From Hibiscus mutabilis (Eukaryota; Streptophyta; Magnoliopsida; Malvales; Malvaceae), in assembly GCA_019671005.1 (NCBI GenBank), contig CM033752.1:24064969-24128968 (forward strand): a stretch of DNA of 64,000 nt. Direction: 5' to 3'. This document shows positions 46,561 through 58,271 of the stretch, in pieces. The notes under the pieces were generated by a model. That model was not told the DNA's origin and ran no database searches. It was given only the letters and a program-made list of their open reading frames with translations. The translations under genes were made by a program, and so were the position numbers. Within the stretch, counting starts at the first letter, position 1; every line of letters starts with the position of its first letter.

Positions 46561-47760
46561 CCAAATATGGGTTTCCCTTGCTGATCTCATGGAATTGTCG
46601 TTCTGTGAGTTTGAAATAATATTGGGGATGGAATGGTTGTCTGCATATAATGTTGTGGTAGAATGTCAATTAAAAATATTAACTTTAAGGACACCAGACG
46701 GATCTACGATTTCAATTGCAGGTGAGAAGCCAAATTATCATAGTGATGTTATATCGGCTGCATCTACAAAGAAATTGTTAATTAATAGCTGTGAAAACAT
46801 ACTCGACTTCTGAGATTGAAACCTTGAGTCAGAAAGTGAAGATAGAAGATATACCTACGGTGCTAGAATTTCCAGATATGTCTCTTGACGAATTTCCAGG
46901 ATTACCCCCAGATAGAGAGGTGGAAATTGAAATTGATGTACTACCTGGTACAACACTTATATCGATGGCACCGTATCGTAGGACACCTAATGAACTTAGA
47001 GAACTCAAGTCACGCAACAAGAATTATTGGATCAGAGTTTTATACGGCTGAGTATATCACCTTGGGAAGCAACAATATTATTTGAAAAAAAGGATGGATC
47101 GATGAGATTGTGTATTAACTATCGTCAACTTAATAAAGTGATGATAAAGAATAAATAGTCATTATTAAGAATTGATGATCTTTTTGATCAATTAAATGGA
47201 GCAGTGGTGCTTTCTAAAATTGATCTTCGATCGGGCTATCATCAATTGAAGATTAAAGAGCAGAATATTCCAAAAACAACTTTTAGGACTCGATATGGAC
47301 ATTTCGAGTTCGTGGTAATGTCGTTTGGATTAACTAATGCCCCAGCAGCATTTATGGATTTAATGAACTGAATTTTTCAGCCATACTTGGACTAGTTGTG
47401 GTGGTATTCATAGATGATATCTTGATTTATTTTAAAACCAAGGAGGATGATGATGCTTATCTCAGAACAGTTTTATAGATTCTAAGGGTAAAGGAATTTA
47501 TGTGCCAAACTATCTAAATGTGAGTTTTGGCTTTCTGAAGTGACATTTCTTGGACATGTAGTATTGGCTGAGGGAATTCGGGTAGATCCTCAGAAAATTC
47601 AAGATATCATTGAGTGGAAATCTCCTATAAATATTGTTGAGGTTAGAAGTTTTCTTGGATTGGCAGGATATTACCGCCAGTTCATGAAAGATTTCTCGAT
47701 GATTGCTGCTTCTATTACGAAGCTACTCAGGAAAAATGTATAATTTGTATGTATTAAAGA
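46561..47760 (+). pseudogene. Chromovirus protease end and reverse transcriptase
   Basis: 46589-46813 holds the end of protease (ILGMEWLSAYNVVVECQ). 46791-47051 is the linker to RT (FPGLPPDREVEIEIDVLPGT). RT pieces in changing frames are KIDLRSGYHQLKIKEQN at about 47217, RYGHFEFVVMSFGLTNAPAA and VVVFIDDILIYF at about 47401. The catalytic Asp pair of IDD is kept. 47540-47743 is the thumb/connection (FLGHVV and LGLAGYYRQFMKDFS). Stops and frameshifts occur at about 47050, 47155 and 47370. Confidence 0.88.
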
Positions 47761-48400
47761 ATGTTAAGAAAGCTTTAAAAAGTTAAAGAAAATCTTGGCA
47801 GAAGATCCAGCGTTAGTTCAATCAGAATCGAGGAAGAATTTTGTGGTGTATAGCGATGTATCGCATAATGGCTTGGGATGTGTACTTATGCAAGACGGGA
47901 AAATGGTAGCTTATGCTTCCAGATAGCTTAAAACTCATGAGAGAAATTATTCTACTTATGATTTGGAGTTAGTTACGATTATTTTTGCTTTAAAAATTTG
48001 GCCCCACTACTTATATAGTGAGAAGTGTTATATATGCAGAGACAATAAAAGTCTAAAGTACCTTCTAACATAGAAGGAATTGAGTTTGAGGCAAAGCTGA
48101 TGAATAGAGCTAATTAAGGATTATGATGTGATTATAGATTATCAACCAGAAAAGACTAATGTGATTCTAGAAGCATTTAGTCGAAAAATGTTTTCAGTCC
48201 TATGGATGTCAGATGCTCAATTATCAACAATGAATGTTGGTGCTTTTCTTGCCGAATGGAACATCAAGTCTACTTTGATAGACAAAATAAAAGAATCACA
48301 GGCAAAAGATGAAAAATGTTTAGAGAAAAAGAAGAAAGTTGATAGTGTAGAATCTTCAGATTTGGAGTTGAAGTCTAATAGATATTTATACTATAAATGA
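47761..48400 (+). pseudogene. Chromovirus RNase H
   Basis: FVVYSDVSHNGLGCVLMQDG (about 47832) carries the first catalytic Asp region (usually YSDAS). LKTHERNYSTYDLELVTIIF has the Glu, and YICRDNKSLKYL the second Asp. It is interrupted by stops at 47926, 48072 and 48101. 48128-48400 is the linker into integrase (IIDYQPEKTNVILEAFSRK). Confidence 0.85.
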
Positions 48401-49080
48401 CGTGCTTATATTCTCAATGATGAAGAAGTGAAAAAGGAAATTCTTTCAGAAACATTATAGTCCTTTAAATATGCTCCGAGAGGAGATAAAATGTATCAGG
48501 AAGTGAAGAATTGATTTTTAGTGGCCAGGAAAAAAATGGAAAAAAAGAAAAAAAAAAGATATAACGGAATTCGTATCCAAATGCTTAATTTATCAGCAAG
48601 TTAAAGCAGAGCATCAAGTTCCATCAAGTCTACTTTAGTCAATTGCTATTCCAGAACGGAAATGGAAAAAAAATAATTATGGATTTTGTAATCGGGTTAC
48701 CGTTGACACCGATTAGGAAAGACTCAATCTGGGTAATTTTGGATCGACTGACCAAATCAGCACATTTCCTACTAGTCAGAACGGATTACTCTCTGAGAAA
48801 ATATGCAAAATTTTATATTTGGGAAATTGTTAAATCACATGGGATTCCTATTTTCCATTGTGTTTGACAAAGATTCCAGGATTATTTTAAGATTTTGGAA
48901 TGTTTTACAAGAAGCAATTGAGGAACAAATAAATTCCATTGGATTAAAATTCTCTGGAAGAATTGTAAAGTGGAAGAAGCTATCTGGGAAACTGAAAAGA
49001 GAATGAAATAATCATATTCTGGAGTGAACTACACGGGAGATTGAGGTAAGAAAGGAATCAAGTCTGTGCTAAAATTCGAG
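48401..49080 (+). pseudogene. Chromovirus integrase, core truncated, chromodomain lost
   Basis: 48643-48867 has the first part of the core, IIMDFVIGLPLTPIRKDSIW (first catalytic Asp), and LDRLTKSAHFLLVRTDYS. 48860-48920 has the second Asp region (DKDSRIILRFWNVLQEA). After about 48945 the text jumps to VEEAIWETEKRM (about 48972), which is the last motif of the polyprotein. The third catalytic residue and the whole C-terminal domain with chromodomain are missing, so about 250-300 residues were deleted. Confidence 0.8.
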
Positions 49081-49089
49081 GACGAATTT

Positions 49090-49106
49090 TTTTAGGGGGA
49101 AAGAAT
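49090..49106 (+). promoter_or_regulatory. Polypurine tract of the chromovirus
   Basis: TTTTAGGGGGAAAGAAT lies directly before the 3' LTR start and is the expected plus-strand primer. Confidence 0.8.
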
Positions 49107-52100
49107 TGTAATACCCCAATAATTAGTTGTAATACCCCACTAATTAGTTAGTGACCAAAATGAAAAGAATTAAAAGTTGGTGGTTTTAGTTCAGTGACTA
49201 AAATGTAAACTTTTAAAGTTTGGTGGCTAAAGTGAAAAGAAGAGAAAAGTTTAGGGACAAGCATGGCAATTTTCCCAATAATTATTTTTATATCATAAAT
49301 ATACAAATCACTTAAGAGTGTTGATCGAATATAAAAATTTTGGTTTGAACTGATGCTTCTATTATTGGGAAATTACACTTAAAGTTTAAATAGAATTCGG
49401 ATGATCATTTGATCTCGGAATATTATAAAAATTTGAAGGGAGTCTTTAGAAGACTCGTGTAACATGATATTGTAGCTCTAAATCATTTTTGATCGATTTA
49501 GATTCGATTGAAATGCGGTATTTGAAAGAGTGCATAAATGGCATTTTTGAAGATACAAGAATTCATTAATGGCAAAATGGTCATTTTACCCATCCTTTTT
49601 AAATATCTTTGACTAAATATTAATGCCATTTGGCATAGAATTAAAGAAAGAAAAAGTTGTAGAATTCTTCCAACTTCTCCAAGTCTGTCGTGAGTCTCCC
49701 TCAAGCAAGGTAAGAAAATTTTCAATTCAATTTTTGGCTTGATTTAATAGGTTTTTGAGTTGAGTCGTGAAACAAAGATTTGATCTCCTTGAATTCTTTT
49801 TCATTTGGTATAATTTTCACATGGTTTCCATGCTTCTAAGTTGAGATTGGTGATTATGGTGGTTGAAGAACATGTTGAGTTTTCATGTTTTAAGGTTCAA
49901 TCATGTTAGAAATGATGTTGCAGTGTTATTTCTATGCTTGAAATGATGAAATTCAAGGAAGAAAAGAATAGGGACCAATTCGGCAAGTTTAAAAGTTAGA
50001 GGACCAAATCTGATTTTTTATGTTTTTGGTGTGTATTTATGTTATTAATGATGTTAGAGACATGAAATTGAAGTTAGAATGTTAAATTGATGTTGAATCA
50101 AATTAGTGACTATTTTGACAAATTGTCAAAGTTAAGTGACCAAATTGAAAATGAAGTTTTGTATGGGGGCTAAATCTGATTTTTAGTTTTAACGATGGAG
50201 TTAAGGTAGTAATGTTGAATTGAGGACTAATTTGCAAAGTTAAGAAGCTTGAATCCTTATCTTTGCATTTTTGTGACTATTTAGTCAAAGAATGAAAAAT
50301 AAGGGAGAATTATTTTGAATAATTATTTGGTGAAGAAGGTGATGAGTTGGTGGTTTAAAGCAAGCAATTGGACTAAATTGAAAAGTAGAGAAGTAAGGAG
50401 AAGTTAGTTTAAAAATTTGAAGTTTAATTATGGAAGTTGTGTAGAAAACTGGTTTATGGCAGTAACTTTGAAAATTCACCATAAATTCTACAAAAATGGT
50501 TAGATGGTGAATTTTATACCAATGTAAATATTGTTTCGTCTAGTTTCGTTTCCAATAAACGGAAACTGATTTCGAGTTCCGAGTCAAAAGATATGAATTT
50601 TTAAGTGACGAAAAGTCAAAAAACAGAACACCAGTCTGTTCTGAATTTCAGCACTGTAATTGACTTTGAAAATTCGCCATAAATCGTATAATTTGAATTT
50701 GGATTATTAATTTATATGGGTGAAAAGATTATCGAATCTAGTTTCTTTCAGAACAAACATAGTCGAATTCTGAGTTGTAGATTATTTTATAGAAATATTT
50801 CTTTGAAGGTAGTGAAAACTGCCAGAAAATGAAAATTGATACACTTTGTATCTAAGGTTAATTAGTGAGCTTGAAAGGGGTTAATGGAAGTTCAAATTGG
50901 TCAATAAGGACCATAATGAGTTTTGAACAATACAAGGAAGAAAGGAAGAAGTTTGGAAATTTTGTATTCGAATGAATATATTGGACAATATGTATAAGAT
51001 ATTGCTAGATTGGGATCTAAAAAATATTTTATTTATGTGATTTATGAAGGAAAGGATCAATGGGACTTAGTGAGGCATACAAATAAATGGCTCAGGTGAG
51101 TGCAATTGCATACATGTCATACTACATTGATATTTTATACATGATTGGGATGGCTTGCGATGAGCCTACCCTAAATTATTGTTGCTATGATATTTATGTC
51201 ATTAGGCATATGATTGACATATCGTAATATGTCAAGAATTTAAATATAAAATGCATTGACCATATGACTTCTTACATTGATGAAATTGAAATATTATTCC
51301 CGGTATAAACTGCCAACTGTGGTTTGGGTATACGGAAGCACTTAGGGTACTAAGCAATATGGTGCAAATAATACATTATACTCAAGTAAGTATAGGGGGA
51401 TGACTCGTGTACATAGAATCTCTTAATTCAATACCTTGGGCTAAATAAATTGAAAAGAATCAAAAATGAAAAGAAACATGAAGATAAGCTTGAAAGCTTG
51501 CAAATTGAAATGGAAAAAAGGTATTGGTAAGCATTGAAAGCTTACGGGTGGAAATGGCAACGGTATTGGTAAGACTAATCTTATCACTTTGATATTCATA
51601 CATGTTGTTACATACCTGTTTATGTTAATGAATATGAAATGGTAAGGTGATCATATGTATTGTTATTTATATACATTGATATTATGTTAATTGCAATTGA
51701 TTAAAGATTATTGCCTCACTAAGTATATACTTAGCGTGTGATGATGTTCACGCGTAGGTTTGAAAGGAGTACCAAGGAGAGAGTAGCTGAGCATCATATG
51801 CTAAATTTGAAGGTATATCACTCTAATCACAGTTATGACATCTATCCTTTTTAATGGGATATACTAGATGGCATGTATAAATTAATTATGGCTTGTAATA
51901 ATTTGTGACTAAAGAATAATTGGCTTAATAACTCATATGATGTGGATAATGATCATGGTGAGCCTTGATACATTTCTAATAGTATGGAGGACTAATTCAA
52001 TAGTGAATAATATGCTTATGGTGGAGAAAGACATAATTCAGTTCAGGAATCATACAAATGCAATGGCTTTGAAAAATCAGCATAAATTCCATAAGTTGAA

Positions 52101-52517
52101 TTTGAGAGTGAACCTTATATGTGTAAACTGGAAATTGAGTCTAGTTTCTTTTAATACAAACGGTGACTGATTTCAATTTGTATATTAAAAGTTATGAATT
52201 TTTAATCGATGAAGGGTCAGCAAAACATGGCAGCAGAATTCCAGAAAAATTTCAATGTGACGTGAATCTAGGAATTTATTTGAATTTTTGTATAATGAAT
52301 TTGAGTCATTAATTTATATGATTAAAAAGCTGAATGAATCTAGTTTAATTAGAAATTTACGGAATGAAATTTCAATGTCTATAAAATTTTATATAAATTT
52401 TTGAGTAAGGACAGTGCAGATAACCGATTTAACTTTATTAGGGAAAATTTGTTTTAAATTTTTTAGTAACATCTCTAACTCGTATTTGGTAACAAATATG
52501 GGAAAAGGGGTGTTACA
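49107..52517 (+). repeat. Chromovirus 3' LTR
   Basis: It starts TGTAATACCCCAATAATTAG, repeats this 21-base start at 49128 (with C for A), and ends GGGGTGTTACA. It pairs with 32645-36132 plus 45480-45796. Open frames at 50285, 51937 and similar places are matched by the same frames in the 5' LTR and are not genes. Confidence 0.93.
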
Positions 52518-53931
52518 TAATACATATGAAACTATTGATGCTTTGCCACAATTTTCGGGGGTCACCTACGCCCATTCAGGGACACAAGGGGGAGCTGCCC
52601 CACCCAAGGCCAGATTTTAGCTCTATTTGGAAGGCTCTTTTTCTAATGCCCCAAACGAGCTGGGGTTTAATAATGAGGAAACCCAAGATTATGAGGTGCC
52701 TGACCTCGATGAAGCCGCAGATAGAGCTAAAGCGGACAAGAAATGGGAGGACTGATGTGACAAGTTAGAGGAAATCATCAAATCCTTCCAATAAGGGAAT
52801 ATTCATAGTGGCCTAGATGCCAAAGACTTAAGCCTGGTGACTGACTTGGTGATGCCACCGAAGTTCAAAACCCCTGACTTCGAGAAGTTCAATGGGACTA
52901 CTTATCCTTCGGCGCATCTGACCATGTATTGCCGAAAGATATCAATGTATTTGGATAATGAAAAGCTACTCATTCACTATTTCCAAGACAGCTTGACTGA
53001 ATCTGTGTCTCGTTGGTATACACAGTTGAGCAGGGCTAATATACGATCCTGAAGGGATTTGTCAAGGGCATTTAACGAGTAGTACAAGTACATAACTGAC
53101 ATGGCCCCAAACTGACTGGTCTTACAAGGAATTGAGTAAAAACATCATGAGAGCTTCCGCCAATATGCACAAAGATGGTGGGATGTAGCCGCTCAAGTTT
53201 AGCCACCATTGGTGGAACATGAGATCACCCCAATGTTCGTGGAAACCTTGAAAGGTGCTTTCTATGATCGAATGATGCATCATGCGACTAAGAGCTTTGC
53301 AGACATGCTGATGAATAGGGAATTGATTTTGGCGGCTGTCAAGAATGGAAAACTCGATTGAGGTGAAACAAAAAAGCCTTATAAAAAGAAGGACAATGAG
53401 GTTAGTATGACTAGCGCCTATAACCCCAATTACTTGAAAGGGGTGGTCTTTAACAATTCTGGTACTCTAGCCGCAACTTTAGCAGCATCGAATCCACCGA
53501 AAGAAGAGCGGAAGTACCAAGGGAACCCAAAGACCTATTTCGCTCCCATTCCTATGACATACGCAAAATTATTCTCAGAACTGCTCAAGTCACAAATGGT
53601 GTTACTACGGCACGTTCCACCCTTCTCACCCCCGTACCCACAATGGTACGATGAAAAGGCATAATGTGAATATCATGCTGGGGTTAGAGGGCATACGATC
53701 AAAAATTGTACTACTTTTAAGAGGGTGGTAGATGATTTACGAAAATTAGGCATGCTATCATTTGAAACATCTGAGACCAGTGGAAATCCCCTACCAAATC
53801 ACAAGAAAGAACGGGTAAATACAATAATTGAAGAAGAAGGAAGGATGACGAAAGAATATGTGTTAGAAGTCAAAGCACCTTTGAAGTGGGTGCGGGCCGA
53901 AATGATAAAGGCTGGATTATTGAAGGAATGA
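52518..53931 (+). pseudogene. Tat gag, main part
   Basis: Gag resumes after the chromovirus. 52837-53052 is the capsid-type domain start (PPKFKTPDFEKFNGTTYP, HYFQDSLTESVSRWYTQL), continued in 53060-53390 through several stops (ESFRQYAQRWWDVAAQV). 53407-53664 includes the proline-rich PPFSPPYPQWYDEKA, and next to it the zinc knuckle CEYHAGVRGHTIKNC (CX3H...GHXIXXC, about 53668). 53725-53931 is the linker to protease. At least six stops, so not functional. Confidence 0.85.
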
Positions 53932-54382
53932 GCCAGAAATATGAGATGTAAGGATGTACCTTATAGTGAGTATCATGAAGAGGGAGGACCTGAGATCCAG
54001 CTTTGTCCTGAATTTAGACAGGTGGTCTAAATTAAGATGGATAGAAAAGAACTCGAGTTCTTCGAGATGACAAACACGCGCAAAGTGATGGAAGTTTGTG
54101 CGCCAGATGAGTCTTCGATCAGAGAGGCTTTCAGGAATTAAGCCCTTAGTGATCAAGACCAAGCCGAAGAGTGATGAACCGCCAAAATGTTCAGCCCCAT
54201 GAGTAATAATAAGAGCACCGACCCCTTTTCCATACAAGGACAGCAAGCAAGCACCTTGGAACTATGCTTGCACAGTGACAAATCCATGAGGTATTTCATC
54301 TAAGGCTGAGTTAGTGGAAAAACCAGTCAATGAGGTGGGCCACTTTACAAGGAGTGGAGGATGTTATTCACCATAAGTCATC

Positions 54383-55450
54383 ATGGACAGGGATGCAGCC
54401 CAGAGGAAGGCTGCAGTTAATGAGTCAGGAAAAGAAGTTGAAAGGGACTTTCTCTTAGAACAACCCTGGATGTATCACGAGACCGTGAAAGAGTTCGAGG
54501 CCCAAGAATTCCTAAAAATAATCAAACACAGTGAGTATAGCGTGGTAGAGCAGCTTCATAAACTCATAGCAAGAATCTCTATGTTGTCACTTCTCTTGAG
54601 TTCTGAGGGTCACCGCAATGCTTTGTTGAAGGTTCTGAACCAAACCTTTGTACCTAAGAAGATAACGATTAACAAGATAGACAGGTTGGTCAATAATATC
54701 GCTGTGGACAACTTTACCTCATTCAGTGATGAGGAAATTCTAGAAGGTGGGAGATGATCATACAAAGCTCTTCATATTTCTACAAGATGCAAAGGACACA
54801 AGCTGCCATGAGTCCTCATCAATAATGGGTGGACCCTGAATGTTCTCCCTCTGGAAACTTTGAAGAAACTACCGATAGATAGCTCTCACATGAAGGCTTA
54901 TCATAATACAGTGAGAGCATTTGATGGGACTCAGTGAAAGGTACTAAGGAAGATTGAAGTACCTTTGCAAATTGGACTGTCTATTTTCGACATTGACTTT
55001 GTGGTGATGGACATTAAACCCACACATAGTTACTTGTTAGAGCGCCCTTGGATTCACGTGGCAGGTACAGTCCCCTCTTCCCTACATCAAAAGCTAAAAT
55101 TTATGGTCGATGAACAGCTAGTAACAGTCGGTGCTAAAGAAGATATCATTGCATCAGTGTCTACTAATGCACCCTATATTGAAATTGACGAGGGCGCACT
55201 CGAGTGTCATTTTAGAACATTGGAGCTTGTTAATGCAACCTTTTTCACCAAAGGGAGTAAGATTCCTAGGCCGAGATTATTCAACAATGACAAGATACAA
55301 GTCAAGGAGACCATTGGAAAAGGGGCCGAGATACGAAAAGGTTTTGGGAAACAACATCAAGAGAGGTTGTACCCTATAGTTGTCCCAGAAAAAGGGATCA
55401 GTTTGGGTTGGGATTTAAGCCCAACAATCTGCAAAGGAATACCGTTATGA
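54383..55450 (+). pseudogene. Tat aspartic protease region, catalytic Asp changed
   Basis: 54383-54757 is the pre-protease helical segment (EFLKIIKHSEYSVVEQLHK, SLLLSSEGHRNALLKVL). At 54811-54850 the active-site strand reads VLINNGWTLNVLP; the catalytic Asp of the usual D(N/D)GS is Asn and the Ser is Thr. 54965-55450 has the second half with SYLLERPWIHVAGTVPSSLH. Stops at 54757 and 54937 break the frame. Confidence 0.85.
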
Positions 55451-55707
55451 AGAGAAAACAAGAAAGAAGAAATGCTAGGCTAAAAGGGGAAGAGATTGAA
55501 TGGGAACCGATGATGTTTCCACCCCCGAGTTACATTTTAAGATCTGGAGGCTTTTTGAATCCAGATGACTTAGTTGTTGAGGAGGAGAAAGGAAAGAATA
55601 ACATGAATGAGACCTTTGGGGAGCTGAGCATCAATGTTGTGACGGACGGGGAGAAAGAAAACAAGTACCTGTCCATGATTCGCCCCTGCTCTGAGCTTAA
55701 TAACTAG
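55408..55707 (+). pseudogene. Tat pre-RT linker, open piece
   Basis: A frame of 99 codons with RRNARLKGEEIEWEPMMFPP and an acidic end sits between protease and the noncoding gap before RT. It overlaps the end of the protease frame by a shift. It fits the linker found before the intron in Tat/Ogre elements. Confidence 0.6.
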
Positions 55708-56003
55708 ACTGCTAAAGAAATTCATGTAGTCTTTAAATCTTAGTAATTCTCAAAACCAACCCTTTTGCCTTAGGCCCGAGGGCAACAAGAGATCTATTGT
55801 AAAGGGCCTATGTCAAGCCATTATGGTTTTAATTTCAATAAAGATGCATTTCCCAATAAACATTGTGTGGAAAATGAATAAAAACTGTAGATAAACCCTA
55901 AAAAAACCTAAAAATACAAAAAAATTAACAAAAACACAAAAAAACATTCATTCATTTGTTTTTCATCACCTTTGTATATATTTCTCACATGTTTCCTTTC
56001 AGG
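55708..56003 (+). other. Probable intron between protease and RT
   Basis: There is an AT-rich, stop-filled gap of about 300 bases in the middle of the polyprotein. It ends in CACATGTTTCCTTTCAG (55987-56003), an excellent 3' splice site, after which coding sequence resumes (SPDINSINDSESDPKID). Ogre-type Tat elements are known to have an intron at this place. The donor is not fixed; candidates lie in 55660-55720. Confidence 0.55.
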
Positions 56004-57060
56004 TCTCCGGATATCAACAGTATAAATGACTCCGAGTCAGACCCGAAAATTGACTTTATGTTGCCCATGTGCTTAGAAGAGGTTGAAGAGTATGACAATG
56101 AGGAGGAAAATGATTTGCTCAGGTTAGTGGAGGGAGAAGAAAACAGATTCTACCTCACAAGGAAGAATTAGAAGTTTTGAATCTCGGCACCGAGGAAGAG
56201 AAACGTGAAGTGAAGATTGGTACTACCATCACTGCCAAGACTCGACAAAGTTTGATTGAGCTTCTAAAAGAATACAAAGGCATATTCGCGTGGTCGTACC
56301 AAGATATGCTCGATACTAACATCATCGTGCATCGGCTTACCATAAAGATAGGATGTGAGCCTGTAAAGCAAAAACTCAAGAGGATGAAAACTGAGACGCT
56401 TTTGAAAATCATAGATGAGGTGAAAAAGCAGTTTGACGCAGGATTTCTCGAAGTTGCCAAGTATCCATAGTGGTTGGCCAACATTGTTCCAGTTCCAAAA
56501 AAGGATGGGAAAGTGCGTATGTGCGTCGACTATAGGGATCTCAATAGGTCAAGCCCTAAAGACAATTTCCCACTACCCCACATTGACACCTTAGTAGAGA
56601 ATACAATGTGTCATTCTCTTTTCTCCTTCATGGATAGATTTTCTGGATATAACCAGATCAAGATGTGCCCAGAAAAATGGAAAAGACCACTTTCGTAACA
56701 CTGTAGGGAACATTCTGCTATAAAGTAATGCCCTTCGGTTTGAAGAACACATAGGTAACTTCCCAAAGAACCATGGTGACCCTTTTTCATGATATGATGC
56801 ACATGGAAATAGAGGTGTATGTAGACGATATGATTGCTAAATCTCGATCAGAAGAAGAGCATATTGTGAACCTGGAGAAGCTTTTCCAAATGTTGTGAAA
56901 GTTTCAATTAAAACTCAATCATACCAAGTGCACCTTTGGGGTTGCATCAGGAAAATTGCTAGGCTTCGTTGTGAGTAAAAAATGAATTAAGATCAACCCA
57001 AATAGAGTCAAAGCCATACAGGAACTCCTTCCCCCTCGTACGTAAAAGGAGGTTAGGGGC
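56004..57060 (+). pseudogene. Tat reverse transcriptase
   Basis: 56004-56170 is an acidic linker. 56177-56470 is the RT approach (FAWSYQDMLDTN, VKQKLKRMK). 56474-56698 carries IVPVPKKDGKVRMCVDYRDL and SFMDRFSGYNQIKM with the first catalytic Asp. The catalytic YVDDMIAKS is present at about 56818-56845. 56930-57060 has KCTFGVASGKLLGFVVS and VRGFLGRLNYIARFIS. Stops occur at about 56468, 56702, 56752, 56896 and 56982. Several can be read as C-to-T or G-to-A changes. Confidence 0.92.
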
Positions 57061-57705
57061 TTTTTGGGGAGGTTAAATTATATTGCCCGTTTCATCTCTT
57101 AGTTGACAGATAAATGTGATCCAGTATTCAGGCTCCTTCGAAAGAATAACCCGAGAACATGGAATGGAGAGTGTCAAGCAGCCTTGGAAGGGATTAAAGA
57201 ACAGTTGACCAACCCTCCTGTATAGGTACCACCCATTCTAGGAAAACCACTAATCCTTTACTTGATGGTGTATGAAAACTCCATGGGTTTTATATTGGGG
57301 CAACATGACGAAACTGGAAAGAAAGAAAAAGCAATATATTACTTAATCAAGAAGTTCACCGACTGTTAAACGAGATATTCTTCGATTGAAAACTGTGTTG
57401 TGCTTTGGTGTGGGCAGCTAAAAGGCTTAGGCAATATATGTTATACCACACTACGTGGCTGATTTCGAAGCTAGATCTTTTAAAATTTATGATGGAAGCA
57501 CCGGCCCTATCAGGAAGATTGGCCCGCTGGCAAATGTTACTCTCAGAATTTGACATCCAGTATGTAAACCAAAAAGCAGTAAAAGAGAGTGCCATAGCTG
57601 ACTTTTTGGCAAGTCGAGCTTGTGAAGACTATGAGGCATTGAGCTTTAATTTTTCTAACGAAGACTTGATGTGTATCACGACGAGGAAAGTGATGCCCCA
57701 ATAGA
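57061..57705 (+). pseudogene. Tat RNase H (first)
   Basis: PVFRLLRKNNPRTWNGECQ and AALEGIKEQLTNPPV lead into LILYLMVYENSMGFILGQHD, where the first catalytic Asp is replaced. 57405-57704 holds AKRLRQYMLYHTTWLISKLD, WQMLLSEFDIQYVNQKAVK and the ADFLAS end. Stops occur at 57224 and 57367. Confidence 0.85.
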
Positions 57706-58110
57706 ATCATGGGTTATGCATTTTGATGGTGCTGCAAATACTTTGGGATGAGGCATCGGGATAGTCTTGGTCTCACCTAAAGGAAATCATTATCCTTTCA
57801 CCAGTCGGCTGAAATTATTTTGCACTAATAACATGGCAGAATACGAGGCTTGCATCCTGGGTCTACGAGCAGCTATTGGAAGGAAAATCAAAACCCTAAG
57901 AGTTTATGGGGATTCTGCGTTGGTTGTCTACCATATTTGAAGGGAATGGGAGATGAAAGATGAAAAATTGATAGGATATCATAAGTTGGTCCTTCAACTA
58001 ATTAAAGAATTTGATGAGATTACCTTTAAGTATCTCCCTAGGGAATATAAATAAATCGCTGATGCCTTAGCCACTCTAGCCGCCACGTTTAAAGCAAGTG
58101 AAGGTGCTGA
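57706..58110 (+). pseudogene. Tat second (archaeal-type) RNase H
   Basis: WVMHFDGAANTLG (catalytic Asp), NMAEYEACILGLRAAI (Glu), LRVYGDSALVV (Asp) and IADALATLAAT are all recognisable. This extra RNase H between the first RNase H and integrase is diagnostic of the Tat lineage. Stops occur near 57749, 57938 and 58053. Confidence 0.9.
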
Positions 58111-58271
58111 AATGATGCCAATCAAATTGCAAATTCAGGATTCCCCAGCTCACTGTTATGACGTGGAAGAAGAAACAGATGGTCTTTTATGGTATTACGA
58201 CATCCTACAGTATATAATGTCTGGCAGTATCCATCTCAAGCGACTGAGAATGAAAAGAAAACAATAAAAAA

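Larger units (their letters stand above)
32645..52517 (+). mobile_element. Del/Tekay-like chromovirus inserted in the Tat element
   Basis: LTRs open TGTAATACCCC and close GGGGTGTTACA, and a primer site complementary to initiator tRNA-Met follows the 5' LTR. Internal coding order is gag, protease, RT, RNase H, integrase (45797-49106). The family is chromovirus-like from the RT text and the polyprotein's last motif. Its 5' LTR is split by the 9.3-kb triple-LTR array. The flanks do not show a clear target duplication (GAAGA on the left, TAATA on the right), so an end may have been altered. Confidence 0.88.

Noticed and set aside
50285..52170. Small frames in the chromovirus 3' LTR (50285-50482, 51937-52170)
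   Set aside because: They recur in the 5' LTR simply because LTRs are copies, and show no domain or start context.
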